The position numbers were made by a program, and so were the translations under genes. Positions 32,341 through 42,885 of a stretch of 64,000 nt of DNA are shown one piece after another; position 1 is the first letter of the stretch; each line of letters begins with the position of its first letter. The stretch lies in contig JANYAG010000025.1 of the NCBI GenBank assembly GCA_025361465.1, forward strand, positions 1 to 64,000, read 5' to 3'. The stretch is from Gemmatimonadota bacterium (GTDB lineage Bacteria > Gemmatimonadota > Gemmatimonadetes > Gemmatimonadales > GWC2-71-9). The notes under the pieces are model-generated. The model was not told where the DNA came from. It did not search any database and saw only the letters and a list, made by a program, of their open reading frames with translations.

Positions 32341-34494
32341 ATGCCTCGCCGGGTCCCGCTGGTACTGCTCGCCGCCGTTGTGATGTGTTCTGCCGGATCC
32401 CATCGCCTCTCGGGTCAAGCAGGAGCCCCAGCCTGTCGCCCGGCACCAACCGCTCTCGTGCTGAGTGGCGGTGGTACCAAGGGGATGGCACATGTTGGCG
32501 TCATCCAGATGCTCGATTCCGCGGGAGTTCGCCCCGACCTCATCGTCGGGACATCGATCGGGGCAATTGTCGGTGCGCTCTATGCCTCCGGCCTCGACGG
32601 GTCGACCATCGATTCGCTCATGCGGGCGTTCACGATTGCCCAGGGAACCACTGCCGGCAGGGTTCGTGGTCCGGTGGCATGGGGCGTCCGTTTTCCGCTC
32701 GTGACCTGGGAGGAAGGGGCGGGTGGGTTCTCAGTCGAGAGCTCGGCGTTGCGACAGACCGACGCCAACGGCCCGCTCAACGTGGCCCTCCTGCGCGCCA
32801 ATCTCCTGGCCCGCGGTGATTTCAATCGATTGCCGATTCCGCTGCGGGTGGTGGCCACCGATCTGCGTGATCGGAACGTGGTCGTGCTCGATCACGGCGA
32901 CTTGGCGCAGGCGGTGCGGGCGAGTATCGCCATTCCACTGGTCTTCGCTCCCGAGCGCATCGGCGACCAGGTACTCATCGACGGTGGACTCTCAGCCAAT
33001 ATCCCCGTCGGCGTCGCTCGCCATGCTGGTGCCACTCGCGTCATCGTGAGCGATGTCACGACACGCCTGGTCGACACGCTCAACCTCGAGTCCTCGCTGG
33101 CCGTTGCCGACCGGGTCCTGAGCTGGCTCTTCCAGCAGCCAGCCGATGTCGTTGGCCGCGAAGACCTCTTCATTCGCGTGCCCGTGGACGGCTTCGGCTC
33201 GCTCGACTTTGCTCCGGCGACCATCGATTCACTGCTGCGGCTCGGCCGCGCGGCCGGACGAAGGATGCTGGCGCAATGGCCATGTCGTTCGGTCGCCCAG
33301 CAGACGGGGCCCCTCTCGTCGGCACCGAAGACCCCGTCGGTCATCGCAGAAATTCGGGGCGAAGCAGGGGATAGCGATGGCACCAGGCTGCTGGTGCAGG
33401 CGCTTCGCCTCGAGCCAGGTCAGCCCTTCGACCTTCACCTGCTTGAACAACGACTGTCTTCGTTCGCGCGCCGCGACCTCTTCCGGGAAATCTGGCTTCG
33501 CCCCACGGGCACGGGGGATTCTGTCACGTTCTACCCCTTGCTGCGCCGGCTGCCACAGCGAATCGCCGGCATCGGCCTGGCGTACGATCAGGAATTGGGG
33601 GGACGCGCCTGGGTGGGGATGCTCGATCGACGCGCGCCGATCATCAAGGCCGAAGCGTCCGGCATCCTGACACTCGGCCGCTTCAACAGCTCCATCGACA
33701 TCGGTGTCCGGCGGCAGTCCCTGCTGGGACATCCGACACTCTCGCCGGCCTTTCACCTCACGCTGGCCGGTGAGCGGCTTCGGCAATTTGACACCACCGG
33801 GACGGAACTCGACTCCGATGTCTTTCGCGAACTCGCGGCGAGAGCGGTACTGGAGCGCGATCTGGCGCCCTCGCTGCACTTGATGGTTGGTGGCGAGGCG
33901 CGCACCTGGCACGAGCTCACCCTCGATGGCCGAGTTCCGCGCAATCGGCAGGCAATCGGGCCAACGCTCCTGCTGGAACAGTCGGCCGCTGCGAAAGACC
34001 ACTTCGCCCGGCTGGAACTTGCGTGGACCACTGCCTACTGGCGGGCGTTCCTGACAACGCGCTGGAGTGCGTCCATTGGAAGCTTCCTGCTCGAACATCG
34101 GCTGCGGATCGGCGCCGGGGCAACCCTGCCGACCGGGCAGACGTTTGTGCTCGGAGGGGAAGAGGGGTTTCCCGGATTTCACCTTGGTGAACACCGCGGT
34201 GATCGCGAAGCATCCACCTCGCTGGCCTTGTCACGACCCGTGCTGGGTCAGGTACGCTTCAAGCTGACCGGGGCGGCTGGTCGGGCGATCTTTGCCGGAA
34301 GTCCGCTCGACAGCGCGCTCGCCATCACGCGAGGAATCCAGGTGGGCCGCGGTCTGCTTGAGCGTGGCGCGTGGCAGGTGGGCCTGTGGGCCGGACTCGA
34401 GAGTCCGACACCGCTCGGTCCCGTGCGGGTTGAGTATGGCTGGAACCGCGCTGGTCGCGGGGCGCTGCTGTTCCGCATCGGTACCTGGTTCTGA
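32341..34494 (+). CDS. Patatin-like phospholipase fused to an outer-membrane barrel
   Basis: A 717-aa protein with a signal peptide (VPLVLLAAVVMCSAG). The patatin domain (residues 38-260) has an oxyanion loop SGGGTKG at 42-48, the nucleophile in GTSIG with S72, and the catalytic Asp in DGG at 214. A short POTRA-like region follows near residues 335-390. The C-terminal half is rich in aromatic-ended beta strands and ends GTWF, as outer-membrane barrels do. The layout matches type Vd (PlpD-like) proteins, which are surface lipases. The ATG at 32341 is chosen for the signal peptide. Confidence 0.88.
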   Translation: MPRRVPLVLLAAVVMCSAGSHRLSGQAGAPACRPAPTALVLSGGGTKGMAHVGVIQMLDSAGVRPDLIVGTSIGAIVGALYASGLDGSTIDSLMRAFTIAQGTTAGRVRGPVAWGVRFPLVTWEEGAGGFSVESSALRQTDANGPLNVALLRANLLARGDFNRLPIPLRVVATDLRDRNVVVLDHGDLAQAVRASIAIPLVFAPERIGDQVLIDGGLSANIPVGVARHAGATRVIVSDVTTRLVDTLNLESSLAVADRVLSWLFQQPADVVGREDLFIRVPVDGFGSLDFAPATIDSLLRLGRAAGRRMLAQWPCRSVAQQTGPLSSAPKTPSVIAEIRGEAGDSDGTRLLVQALRLEPGQPFDLHLLEQRLSSFARRDLFREIWLRPTGTGDSVTFYPLLRRLPQRIAGIGLAYDQELGGRAWVGMLDRRAPIIKAEASGILTLGRFNSSIDIGVRRQSLLGHPTLSPAFHLTLAGERLRQFDTTGTELDSDVFRELAARAVLERDLAPSLHLMVGGEARTWHELTLDGRVPRNRQAIGPTLLLEQSAAAKDHFARLELAWTTAYWRAFLTTRWSASIGSFLLEHRLRIGAGATLPTGQTFVLGGEEGFPGFHLGEHRGDREASTSLALSRPVLGQVRFKLTGAAGRAIFAGSPLDSALAITRGIQVGRGLLERGAWQVGLWAGLESPTPLGPVRVEYGWNRAGRGALLFRIGTWF

Positions 34495-34503
34495 GCGCCG
34501 CGA

Positions 34504-34911
34504 CTACTTCTTGATCGGCCGGAAGAGCCAGCTCGCCAGGGACTTGCCGCGATCCTCACACGAATCTGTTTGCACCTCGAGCCAGTACCCGCCGCGCTCA
34601 CCGCGCACCACGTAGGTTCCCTCGCGCTGGACGTTGTTCTCGTCAAGGCAACCCTGGTCGGAATACGTCAGGAGGCCATCCTTCGATCGCATCCTGCCAC
34701 TGAAGGTCCCCTCGGCCATCGTGATCACGAAGATGGTGCTGTTCTTCAGTTCGAAAGGGATCGGCGGGAATGTCTTGGCGGTGTCGCGTGCCTCGATGGT
34801 GTACTTCCCCGGCCGGAACGCCGGCGGGGTTCCGCCGCTGCCACCAGCTTGGGCCGCGAGAGGCCATGCGACGAGGGTGGCGGTGGCGAGGACGAGCCAG
34901 CGAGGGTTCAT
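34504..34911 (-). CDS. Secreted small protein of unknown function
   Basis: A 135-aa protein with a signal peptide (LVLATATLVAWPLAAQAGG). The mature part starts with FRPGKYTIEARDT and has the segments MAEGTFSGRMRSKDGLLTYS and GTYVVRGERGGYWLEVQ, which suggest a small beta-barrel or lipocalin-like fold. Two Cys (QGCLD and DSCED) could form a disulfide. I recognise no family. It is convergent with the patatin gene, with 9 bases between the stops. Confidence 0.7.
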   Translation of the reverse strand: MNPRWLVLATATLVAWPLAAQAGGSGGTPPAFRPGKYTIEARDTAKTFPPIPFELKNSTIFVITMAEGTFSGRMRSKDGLLTYSDQGCLDENNVQREGTYVVRGERGGYWLEVQTDSCEDRGKSLASWLFRPIKK

Positions 34912-35011
34912 CGGTCGATCCCGGACTGAGGTTGGCGGCGTTGTTCGGATGAAGGTACGCGCAACCCGGTGGGAAGGTGGGCTGGACTTAAATCCAAATT
35001 CATAGCACAAA

Positions 35012-35040
35012 TTGACAAAACACCAGCCGGCCGGTAGCAT
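35012..35040 (+). promoter_or_regulatory. Consensus sigma-70-type promoter of sufR
   Basis: TTGACA (35012-35017), 17-base spacer, TAGCAT (35035-35040). The expected start point is only about 3 bases before the sufR ATG at 35050, so the mRNA would be almost leaderless. The preceding A/T-rich bases contain two CAAATT direct repeats that might be part of a regulator site. Confidence 0.65.
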
Positions 35041-35049
35041 TCGCCCCCA

Positions 35050-35729
35050 ATGACGTCCTCGCCGCCCTTCCGCTCCGATGAATCTGCGACCCCAGCTGGG
35101 CACCGGGGGCCGCGGGGTGACCTCCTGTTGCATTTGAAGCGGGAAGGGAAGGCTACCGTGCGGGAGCTGGCGGCAGCTCTGGGCTATTCCATCACAGCTA
35201 TCCGCCATCATATCAAGGAGTTAGAGGTCGAGGGTGTGGTGACGTTCGACCGGACCCATCATGGGGTCGGGGCTCCGTCACACGCCTACCGGCTTTCACC
35301 GGAAGGGCAGGCGCTCTTTCCTGACCGGTATGAGCGGACCGTTGCCGACCTCCTCGACCATGTGGTGGCCAGCCAGGGCCGCGCCACGGCGGTCTCGCTC
35401 CTGGAGACACACTACGTCGCCCTGCAGCAGCGCATCGTGGCCGAAACCGCCCACCTCGCGCCCGATCGCCGTGGCGAAGCCGTCGCCCGCATCCTCGCCG
35501 CGGAAGGGTACATGGCCACCTGGAGCGGGGCAGAAAGCGGCGGGATGCTCACCGAGCACAACTGCCCGCACCAGCTGGTGGCTCAACGGTTTCCCGAGAT
35601 CTGCGTGGCCGAAGAGACCTTCCTCACGCAGGTGTTCCGTGGCCCGGTCGCGCGACAGTCGCGCATTGCCGATGGCTGTGGCACCTGCAGTTATCACGTT
35701 CCGACCGCGCCGGGGGCTGGGGAGAACCA

Positions 35730-35733
<4 letters not shown>
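35050..35733 (+). CDS. sufR: Iron-sulfur-sensing regulator SufR
   Basis: A 227-aa protein. The N-terminal winged helix has VRELAAALGYSITAIRHHIKELEVEGVV. The C-terminal part carries the cluster-binding pattern of SufR: EHNCPH, then FPEICVAEE and GCGTCSYHV. SufR binds a 4Fe-4S cluster and represses suf genes when clusters are plentiful. Here it heads the operon it should control, and its stop overlaps the sufB start (ATGA). Confidence 0.93.
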
Positions 35734-37163
<1,430 letters not shown>

Positions 37164-37167
37164 ACCA

Positions 37168-37250
37168 GGAGTGACTGGTGAGTGGTGACCGGTGAACGAG
37201 GTGTTCACCAGGGCCAGTTCACCGTTCACCGTTCACCGTTCACCGTTCAC
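37168..37250. repeat. Heptamer inverted array 2 between sufB and sufC
   Basis: Left arm: GGAGTGA, CTGGTGA, GTGGTGA, CCGGTGA (37168-37195). Right arm: four copies of TTCACCG plus TTCAC (37218-37250), the inverse of GGTGA units. The arms can pair into a long hairpin. It begins 5 bases after the sufB stop and ends 25 bases before the sufC ATG. Confidence 0.85.
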
Positions 37251-37274
37251 AACTCACTTTTTGGACCGGATTGA

Positions 37275-38038
<764 letters not shown>

Positions 38039-38042
<4 letters not shown>

Positions 38043-39370
38043 CCACTGCCACGCGGCCGGCGCGCAGCCCGAACGAGCCCCTGGTTCCCTTCGCGGAACT
38101 CGTCGCTGAAGGTGCCCGCGCCGGCGCCCCCGCATGGCTGGCCACCTTTCGTCGTGGCAGTGCCGAACGGTTTACTGCTGTCGGTCTGCCGACGTCGAAG
38201 GATGAGGACTGGCGCTTCACCCCAGTGCAGGGACTCGCGCGGGAGAACCTCGGCGTCGTACGGCGCCCCGCCCCCGTTGCCCCCGAGGCGCTGAAGCCGT
38301 TCCTGCTCGGCAGCGAACGCGGGGCCCTCGTGGTGGTAATCGATGGTCGCTTCGAGGCGTCCTTGTCTCATCTCCCGGTGCTCCCCACCGGAGCCCGGAT
38401 CATGTCGCTCGCGGCGGCGATCACGGAAGGAATTCCCGAGGTCGAGGCGCACCTCGGGCGGTATGCGACGCCTGACGTGACCCCATTTGCGGCCCTGAAC
38501 GGCGCCGTCTTCGCTGATGGACTCTTCCTGCACCTCGCCGCAGGCATCGCGATCGAACTGCCGATCCAGGTCCTCCATGTCAGCACCGGCGCGGTCCCGG
38601 TCGTCGCGCCGAGGAGCCTGCTCCTGGTTGGTCGCGGCGCGAGCGTGACGGTGGTTGAGAGCTTCGCCAGTGTCGGCGGGACGACGGGCTTCACCAACGG
38701 CGTCACCGAAATCGTCCTCGGCCGGAACGCCCGGTGCGAACATCTGCGGGTGCAGCGCGAAGGTGCCGAGGCGTGGCATATCGGCTTGACCGAGGTGTCG
38801 CAGGAGCGCGACTCGCATTACCGCTCGTTTACCCTTGCCCTCGGTGCCAAGCTCTCTCGACACGATCTTCGGGCCCGGCTCGGGGCCGAGAACGTCGAGA
38901 CGCTGCTCTACGGACTCTACCTGGGCCGCAACGAGCAGTTGCACGACAACCATACCGCGATCTTCCACGACCAACCGCACTGCAATTCGTGGGAGGTCTA
39001 CAAGGGTGTGCTGACTGATCGGTCGCACGCCGTATTCAACGGCAAGGTGATCGTCCAGCCCGTCGCACAGAAGACCGACGCCAAGCAGACCAACCGCAAC
39101 CTGCTGCTCTCCGAGACGGCCAGGGTCGACACCAAGCCGCAGCTCGAGATCTTTGCCGACGACGTCAAGTGCACCCACGGTGCCACGGTCGGCAAGATGG
39201 ATGAGCAGCAGCGCTACTACCTGAAGACGCGCGGCATCGCCGGCCGGGTGGCAGAAGGGGTGCTGATCTGGGCATTCACGGCCGAGGTCCTTGCGGAAGT
39301 GACGGATCCGGGGATCCGCGAGACGCTGGAGAAGCTGGTGCGGGCCGAACTCGAGACGATGATCGGGTGA
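38039..39370 (+). CDS. sufD: Fe-S cluster assembly scaffold SufD
   Basis: A 443-aa SufBD-family protein with the YFKTRGIA-type signature QRYYLKTRGI and FKGVLTDRS-like VYKGVLTDRSHAVFNGKV. The N-terminus has the KDEDWRFTP motif of SufD. It is the second scaffold half in SufBC2D. The ATG at 38039 overlaps the sufC stop. It ends 4 bases before sufS. Confidence 0.95.
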
Positions 39371-39374
39371 GAAG

Positions 39375-40583
39375 ATGACCGCACTGGCATCGTCACTGCG
39401 AGGCACGTTTCCGGTACTCGGCACCCTGTCGCGCGGCCATCCGATGATCTATCTCGACAGTGCGGCAACCGCCCAGAAGCCACAGGCGGTGATCGACGCC
39501 ATGACCCGGTTCTACACCCAGGACTACGGCACCATCCATCGCGGAGTCTACCAGGTCAGCGAGCGCGCAACCCTGGCATGGGATGCCGCGCGGGAACGAG
39601 TGGCTCATTTCCTGACGGCGGCGACGGCCGACGAAGTGGTCTTTGTCCGCGGCACCACCGAAGCCATCAACCTGGTCGCCGAGTCGTTCCTCAAGCCGCG
39701 GATCAAGCCTGGCGCGACCGTCCTTGTGACGGAGATGGAGCACCACGCCAACATCGTTCCCTGGCAACTGGCCGGGGCAAAGACCGTCCCGATCCCCATT
39801 TCCGACACTGGCGAACTGGACCTGGTTGCCGCGGAGCGACTGCTCGCGGCCGGATGCGAGATGCTGGCGGTCTGCCACGTCTCCAACGCCCTCGGCACCA
39901 TCAACCCCGTTGTCGAGCTCTGCCGAATGGCGAAGCGACACGGTGTGCCGGTGCTCATTGACGGTGCGCAGGCCGCGCCGCACCTGTGCATTGATGTGCA
40001 GGCCATCGGCTGCGATTTCTACTGTTTCTCGGGCCACAAGGTGTACGGCCCGACCGGTATCGGCGCGCTCTGGGCAAAGCGGGAACACCTCGCGAAGATG
40101 CCGCCCTATCAGGGCGGCGGGGACATGATCGACCTGGTCACCTTCGAGGGCACCACCTACGCCCCGGCCCCCCGGAAGTTCGAGGCCGGCACGCCGCACA
40201 TTGCCGGCGCGATTGGACTCGAGGCCGCGCTGCGGTGGCTCGACGCGCTGGACCGCGTCGCGCTCCGTCGCGAAGAAGAGGAGTTGCTCGCGTTTGGCAC
40301 CGGGCTGCTCGCCGAGGTTCCTGGGCTGCGGCTGATTGGTTCCGCGCGGGAGAAGGCTGGCATTCTCACGTTCGTGATCGAGGGCGTCCACCCGCACGAC
40401 ATCGCGTCGATCCTCGACCACGACGGCGTCTGCATCCGGGCCGGCCATCACTGCACCCAACCGCTGCACCGCCGGCTCGGCGTCCAATCCACCGCCCGTG
40501 CTTCCCTTGCCCTCTACAGCACGCGCGACGACCTCGAGAAGCTCGCGCACGGCCTCGTCAAGATCCAGCGGATGTTCAACTGA
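39375..40583 (+). CDS. sufS: Cysteine desulfurase SufS
   Basis: A 402-aa class II cysteine desulfurase (PLP enzyme). The PLP Lys lies in FSGHKVYGPTGIG, and the catalytic Cys in AGHHCTQPLHRRLG near residue 360. It releases sulfur from cysteine for SufU and the SufBC2D scaffold. Start ATG 39375; the stop overlaps the sufU start (TGATG). Confidence 0.96.
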   Translation: MTALASSLRGTFPVLGTLSRGHPMIYLDSAATAQKPQAVIDAMTRFYTQDYGTIHRGVYQVSERATLAWDAARERVAHFLTAATADEVVFVRGTTEAINLVAESFLKPRIKPGATVLVTEMEHHANIVPWQLAGAKTVPIPISDTGELDLVAAERLLAAGCEMLAVCHVSNALGTINPVVELCRMAKRHGVPVLIDGAQAAPHLCIDVQAIGCDFYCFSGHKVYGPTGIGALWAKREHLAKMPPYQGGGDMIDLVTFEGTTYAPAPRKFEAGTPHIAGAIGLEAALRWLDALDRVALRREEEELLAFGTGLLAEVPGLRLIGSAREKAGILTFVIEGVHPHDIASILDHDGVCIRAGHHCTQPLHRRLGVQSTARASLALYSTRDDLEKLAHGLVKIQRMFN

Positions 40584-41038
40584 TGGCGACCTCCGACGAG
40601 ATGTACCAGGCCGTGATCATCGAGCACGCACGCTCGCCGCGGAACTACAAGCCGCTCGTCACACCAACGCATCACTGCGACGGCCGAAATCCACTCTGCG
40701 GCGATGAGGTTTCCCTTGACCTCACGGTGGATGCCGAGGGGCGCATCACGGATATCGGATTCCAGGGGCAGGGCTGTGCCATTTCGAAGGCATCCGCCTC
40801 GATGATGACTGCGGCGATCAAGGGAAAGACCGTACCTGAAGCACGGGAGCTTTTCGAACGCTTTCATGCGTTGGTCACGGGTGAGCCGACCGACGAGAAG
40901 GCCCTTGGTAAGCTGGTGGCCTTCAAGGGGGTTGCTGCGTACCCGATGCGGGTCAAGTGCGCCACCATGGGGTGGCATGTGATGATGGAAGCACTGGATG
41001 AGAACCGAGAGAAACGACCTAATGGAAGTGAACAGTGA
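40583..41038 (+). CDS. sufU: Sulfur-transfer protein SufU
   Basis: A 151-aa protein of the IscU/SufU fold with the three conserved Cys: NPLCGDEV, GQGCAISKASASMM and RVKCATMGW. The longer insert between the second and third Cys (ELFERFHALVTGEPTDEKALG) marks SufU rather than IscU. It accepts persulfide sulfur from SufS. The stop codon lies inside a heptamer array, which also encodes the last residues (NGSEQ). Confidence 0.93.
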   Translation: MATSDEMYQAVIIEHARSPRNYKPLVTPTHHCDGRNPLCGDEVSLDLTVDAEGRITDIGFQGQGCAISKASASMMTAAIKGKTVPEARELFERFHALVTGEPTDEKALGKLVAFKGVAAYPMRVKCATMGWHVMMEALDENREKRPNGSEQ

Positions 41039-41099
41039 ACGGTGACTCGTGGTCATCCTCACCAATCACCAATCACCAATCACCGTTCACTACTTCTTC
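41025..41099. repeat. Heptamer inverted array 3 after sufU
   Basis: Left arm: GAAGTGA, ACAGTGA, ACGGTGA. Right arm: CTCACCA, ATCACCA twice, ATCACCG, TTCACTA. GTGAACGGTGA pairs perfectly with TCACCGTTCAC. It contains the sufU stop and ends 24 bases before the next ATG. Confidence 0.85.
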
Positions 41100-41122
41100 C
41101 CGACCCCCTGGAGATTGCTGCG

Positions 41123-41542
41123 ATGCCTTACCCTGAGATGATGATCCAGCCGATGCGCGACGAAGTCACCCGCCTCGGTGTCCAGGAGCTTCGCACGGTC
41201 GCCGAGGTGGATGCGGCGCTGGGCGACATCAGCGAATCAACGATGGTGTTCGTCAACTCCGTCTGCGGCTGTGCAGCGGGGGGTGCCCGTCCGGCCCTGA
41301 CGATGGCGCTTGGCCATTCCAGGTTGCCGGCGCGGACGTACAGTGTCTTCGCTGGTCAGGATCTTGACGCCACTGCCCGGGCTCGGTCGTACTTCGGAGA
41401 ATACCAGCCGTCTTCACCCTCAGTGGCCCTGCTCAAGGGCGGTGAGGTGGTGGCGTTCGTGCATCGCCACCAGATCGAGGGACGGTCCCCCGACCAGATC
41501 GCGGCGGACCTGGTCAGTGCCTTCGACAGCTACTGCGGATGA
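41123..41542 (+). CDS. Bacilliredoxin (BrxA/BrxB family)
   Basis: A 139-aa thioredoxin-fold protein of the YphP/YqiW family with the CGC active site in FVNSVCGCAAGGARP near residue 52. It also has YFGEYQPSSPSVALLKGGE and the RHQIEGR segment typical of the family. Bacilliredoxins remove bacillithiol from proteins. An additional Cys sits at the very C-terminus (SYCG). It lies in the suf operon, after sufU. The ATG at 41123 gives the standard MPYPEMMIQPMR start. Confidence 0.9.
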   Translation: MPYPEMMIQPMRDEVTRLGVQELRTVAEVDAALGDISESTMVFVNSVCGCAAGGARPALTMALGHSRLPARTYSVFAGQDLDATARARSYFGEYQPSSPSVALLKGGEVVAFVHRHQIEGRSPDQIAADLVSAFDSYCG

Positions 41543-41814
41543 GTGGGCACGTCTTCCACCCCGGGCACGACGCGCTCCATGGCGTGACCGTGGTCGTCGA
41601 CGCGACCGATGGCAGGACCCTGGTGGGCCGGTGGCACGAGCAGACCCATCGCGGGGTCCTGCTCCACGATGTCGCAGTCCATGACCCCGCGGCGTCGGCC
41701 ACTCCCAAAGAGGAGTGGTTGGTCAAACTACGCAAATTTGGCATCGCGGTTGACCTGAAGCACGCGATCATCCCTGCCAGTCAGCTCCTGGGCATCCGCC
41801 GGCTGGTGGAATAG
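41539..41814 (+). CDS. Small protein of unknown function at the end of the suf operon
   Basis: A 91-aa protein overlapping the bacilliredoxin stop (ATGA). It has segments GVTVVVDATDGRTLVGRWHE and HRGVLLHDVAVHDP, which suggest a small beta barrel, and an acidic/basic helix near the end. Several His residues (HVFHPGHDALH) occur at the N-terminus. I do not recognise it. Its position suggests a role with the bacilliredoxin or Fe-S assembly. Confidence 0.65.
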   Translation: MSGHVFHPGHDALHGVTVVVDATDGRTLVGRWHEQTHRGVLLHDVAVHDPAASATPKEEWLVKLRKFGIAVDLKHAIIPASQLLGIRRLVE

Positions 41815-41934
41815 CCCCTGATCCGGGACGTCTCCCGCACGTTCCGGTCTCCTGCGATACATTCGATCCGCTGAAACCGGCCGGGCCACCTTGGAGTATG
41901 TGGCTGCGGCCATTTCCCACGGAGCGATCCTGCC

Positions 41935-42885
41935 ATGAATCCAGCTGCTGTCCGCGTGGACCAGGTCACCAAGCGCTTTGCCGGCCATACCGCGGTGAAG
42001 TCGCTCTCCTTCGAGGTTCCCGCCGGGGGGATCTTCGGGCTGCTCGGCCCCAACGGGGCGGGAAAGTCGACGACGATCCGGATGATGATGGACATCATCG
42101 AACCGGACGAGGGCAAGGTGGTGCTGTTCGGGCTGGAGAAGTCGCCGCGCGACATCTCCGAACGACTTGGCTATCTCCCCGAGGAGCGAGGTCTCTACAA
42201 GAAGATGAAGGTGCTCGAGCACCTCGCCTTTCTTGGCGAGGTGAAGGGCCTCGGTGTCGCCGACGCCAAGCGACGCGCCGGGCAGTGGCTCGAGCGACTC
42301 GGGCTGCAGGACTGGGCGCAGAAGAAGGTCGAAGATCTCTCGAAGGGGATGCAGCAGAAGGTCCAGTTTGCCGGAACCCTGCTTCATGATCCTGACCTGG
42401 TGATTCTCGACGAACCGTTTTCTGGTCTCGACCCGGTGAATGCCCAGATGATGAAGGACATCGTCGTGGAGATCGCCAAGAGCGGGCGAACCGTTCTCTT
42501 CTCGACCCACATCATGGAGCAGGCCGAGAAGATGTGTGATCGCATTGTCATCATCGCGCGTGGCGAGAAGGTGGTGGACGGATCGGTTTCGCAAGTGAAG
42601 GCTGAGTTTGGCGGCAACCACATCGCGCTCGGGTTCACGCACGACAAGGAGAACGCGGCGAGGATTCTCGCTGATCGGCGGCTGGTGGCCACCCTTGATG
42701 ATTACGGCGCGAGCGCCGAGCTGGAGCTTGCTGCGGGCGCCTCGCCTGATGCGCTGCTCGGCGCCCTGGTACGGGAAGGGGTGGGATTGAATCGTTTCGA
42801 AGTGGTGGAGCCGTCGCTCCAGTCGATCTTCATTGCCAAGGTTGGCAACGCCGCCGTCGTGCCGGCGATCACGGAGGCCGCGTGA
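41935..42885 (+). CDS. ABC transporter ATP-binding protein (NatA type)
   Basis: A 316-aa ATPase. Walker A is GPNGAGKST near residue 40, the signature is LSKGMQQKVQF and Walker B is LVILDEPFSGLD. The extended C-terminal domain (about 90 residues) is typical of the NatA/YhaQ group of exporters. It pairs with the next gene, which starts inside its stop (GTGA). The substrate is unknown; relatives handle sodium or antibiotics. Confidence 0.92.
   Translation: MNPAAVRVDQVTKRFAGHTAVKSLSFEVPAGGIFGLLGPNGAGKSTTIRMMMDIIEPDEGKVVLFGLEKSPRDISERLGYLPEERGLYKKMKVLEHLAFLGEVKGLGVADAKRRAGQWLERLGLQDWAQKKVEDLSKGMQQKVQFAGTLLHDPDLVILDEPFSGLDPVNAQMMKDIVVEIAKSGRTVLFSTHIMEQAEKMCDRIVIIARGEKVVDGSVSQVKAEFGGNHIALGFTHDKENAARILADRRLVATLDDYGASAELELAAGASPDALLGALVREGVGLNRFEVVEPSLQSIFIAKVGNAAVVPAITEAA

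Noticed and set aside
37168..37250. Repeated TTCACCG units as a CRISPR array
   Set aside because: The units are 7 bases and directly adjacent with no spacers; no cas genes are present.
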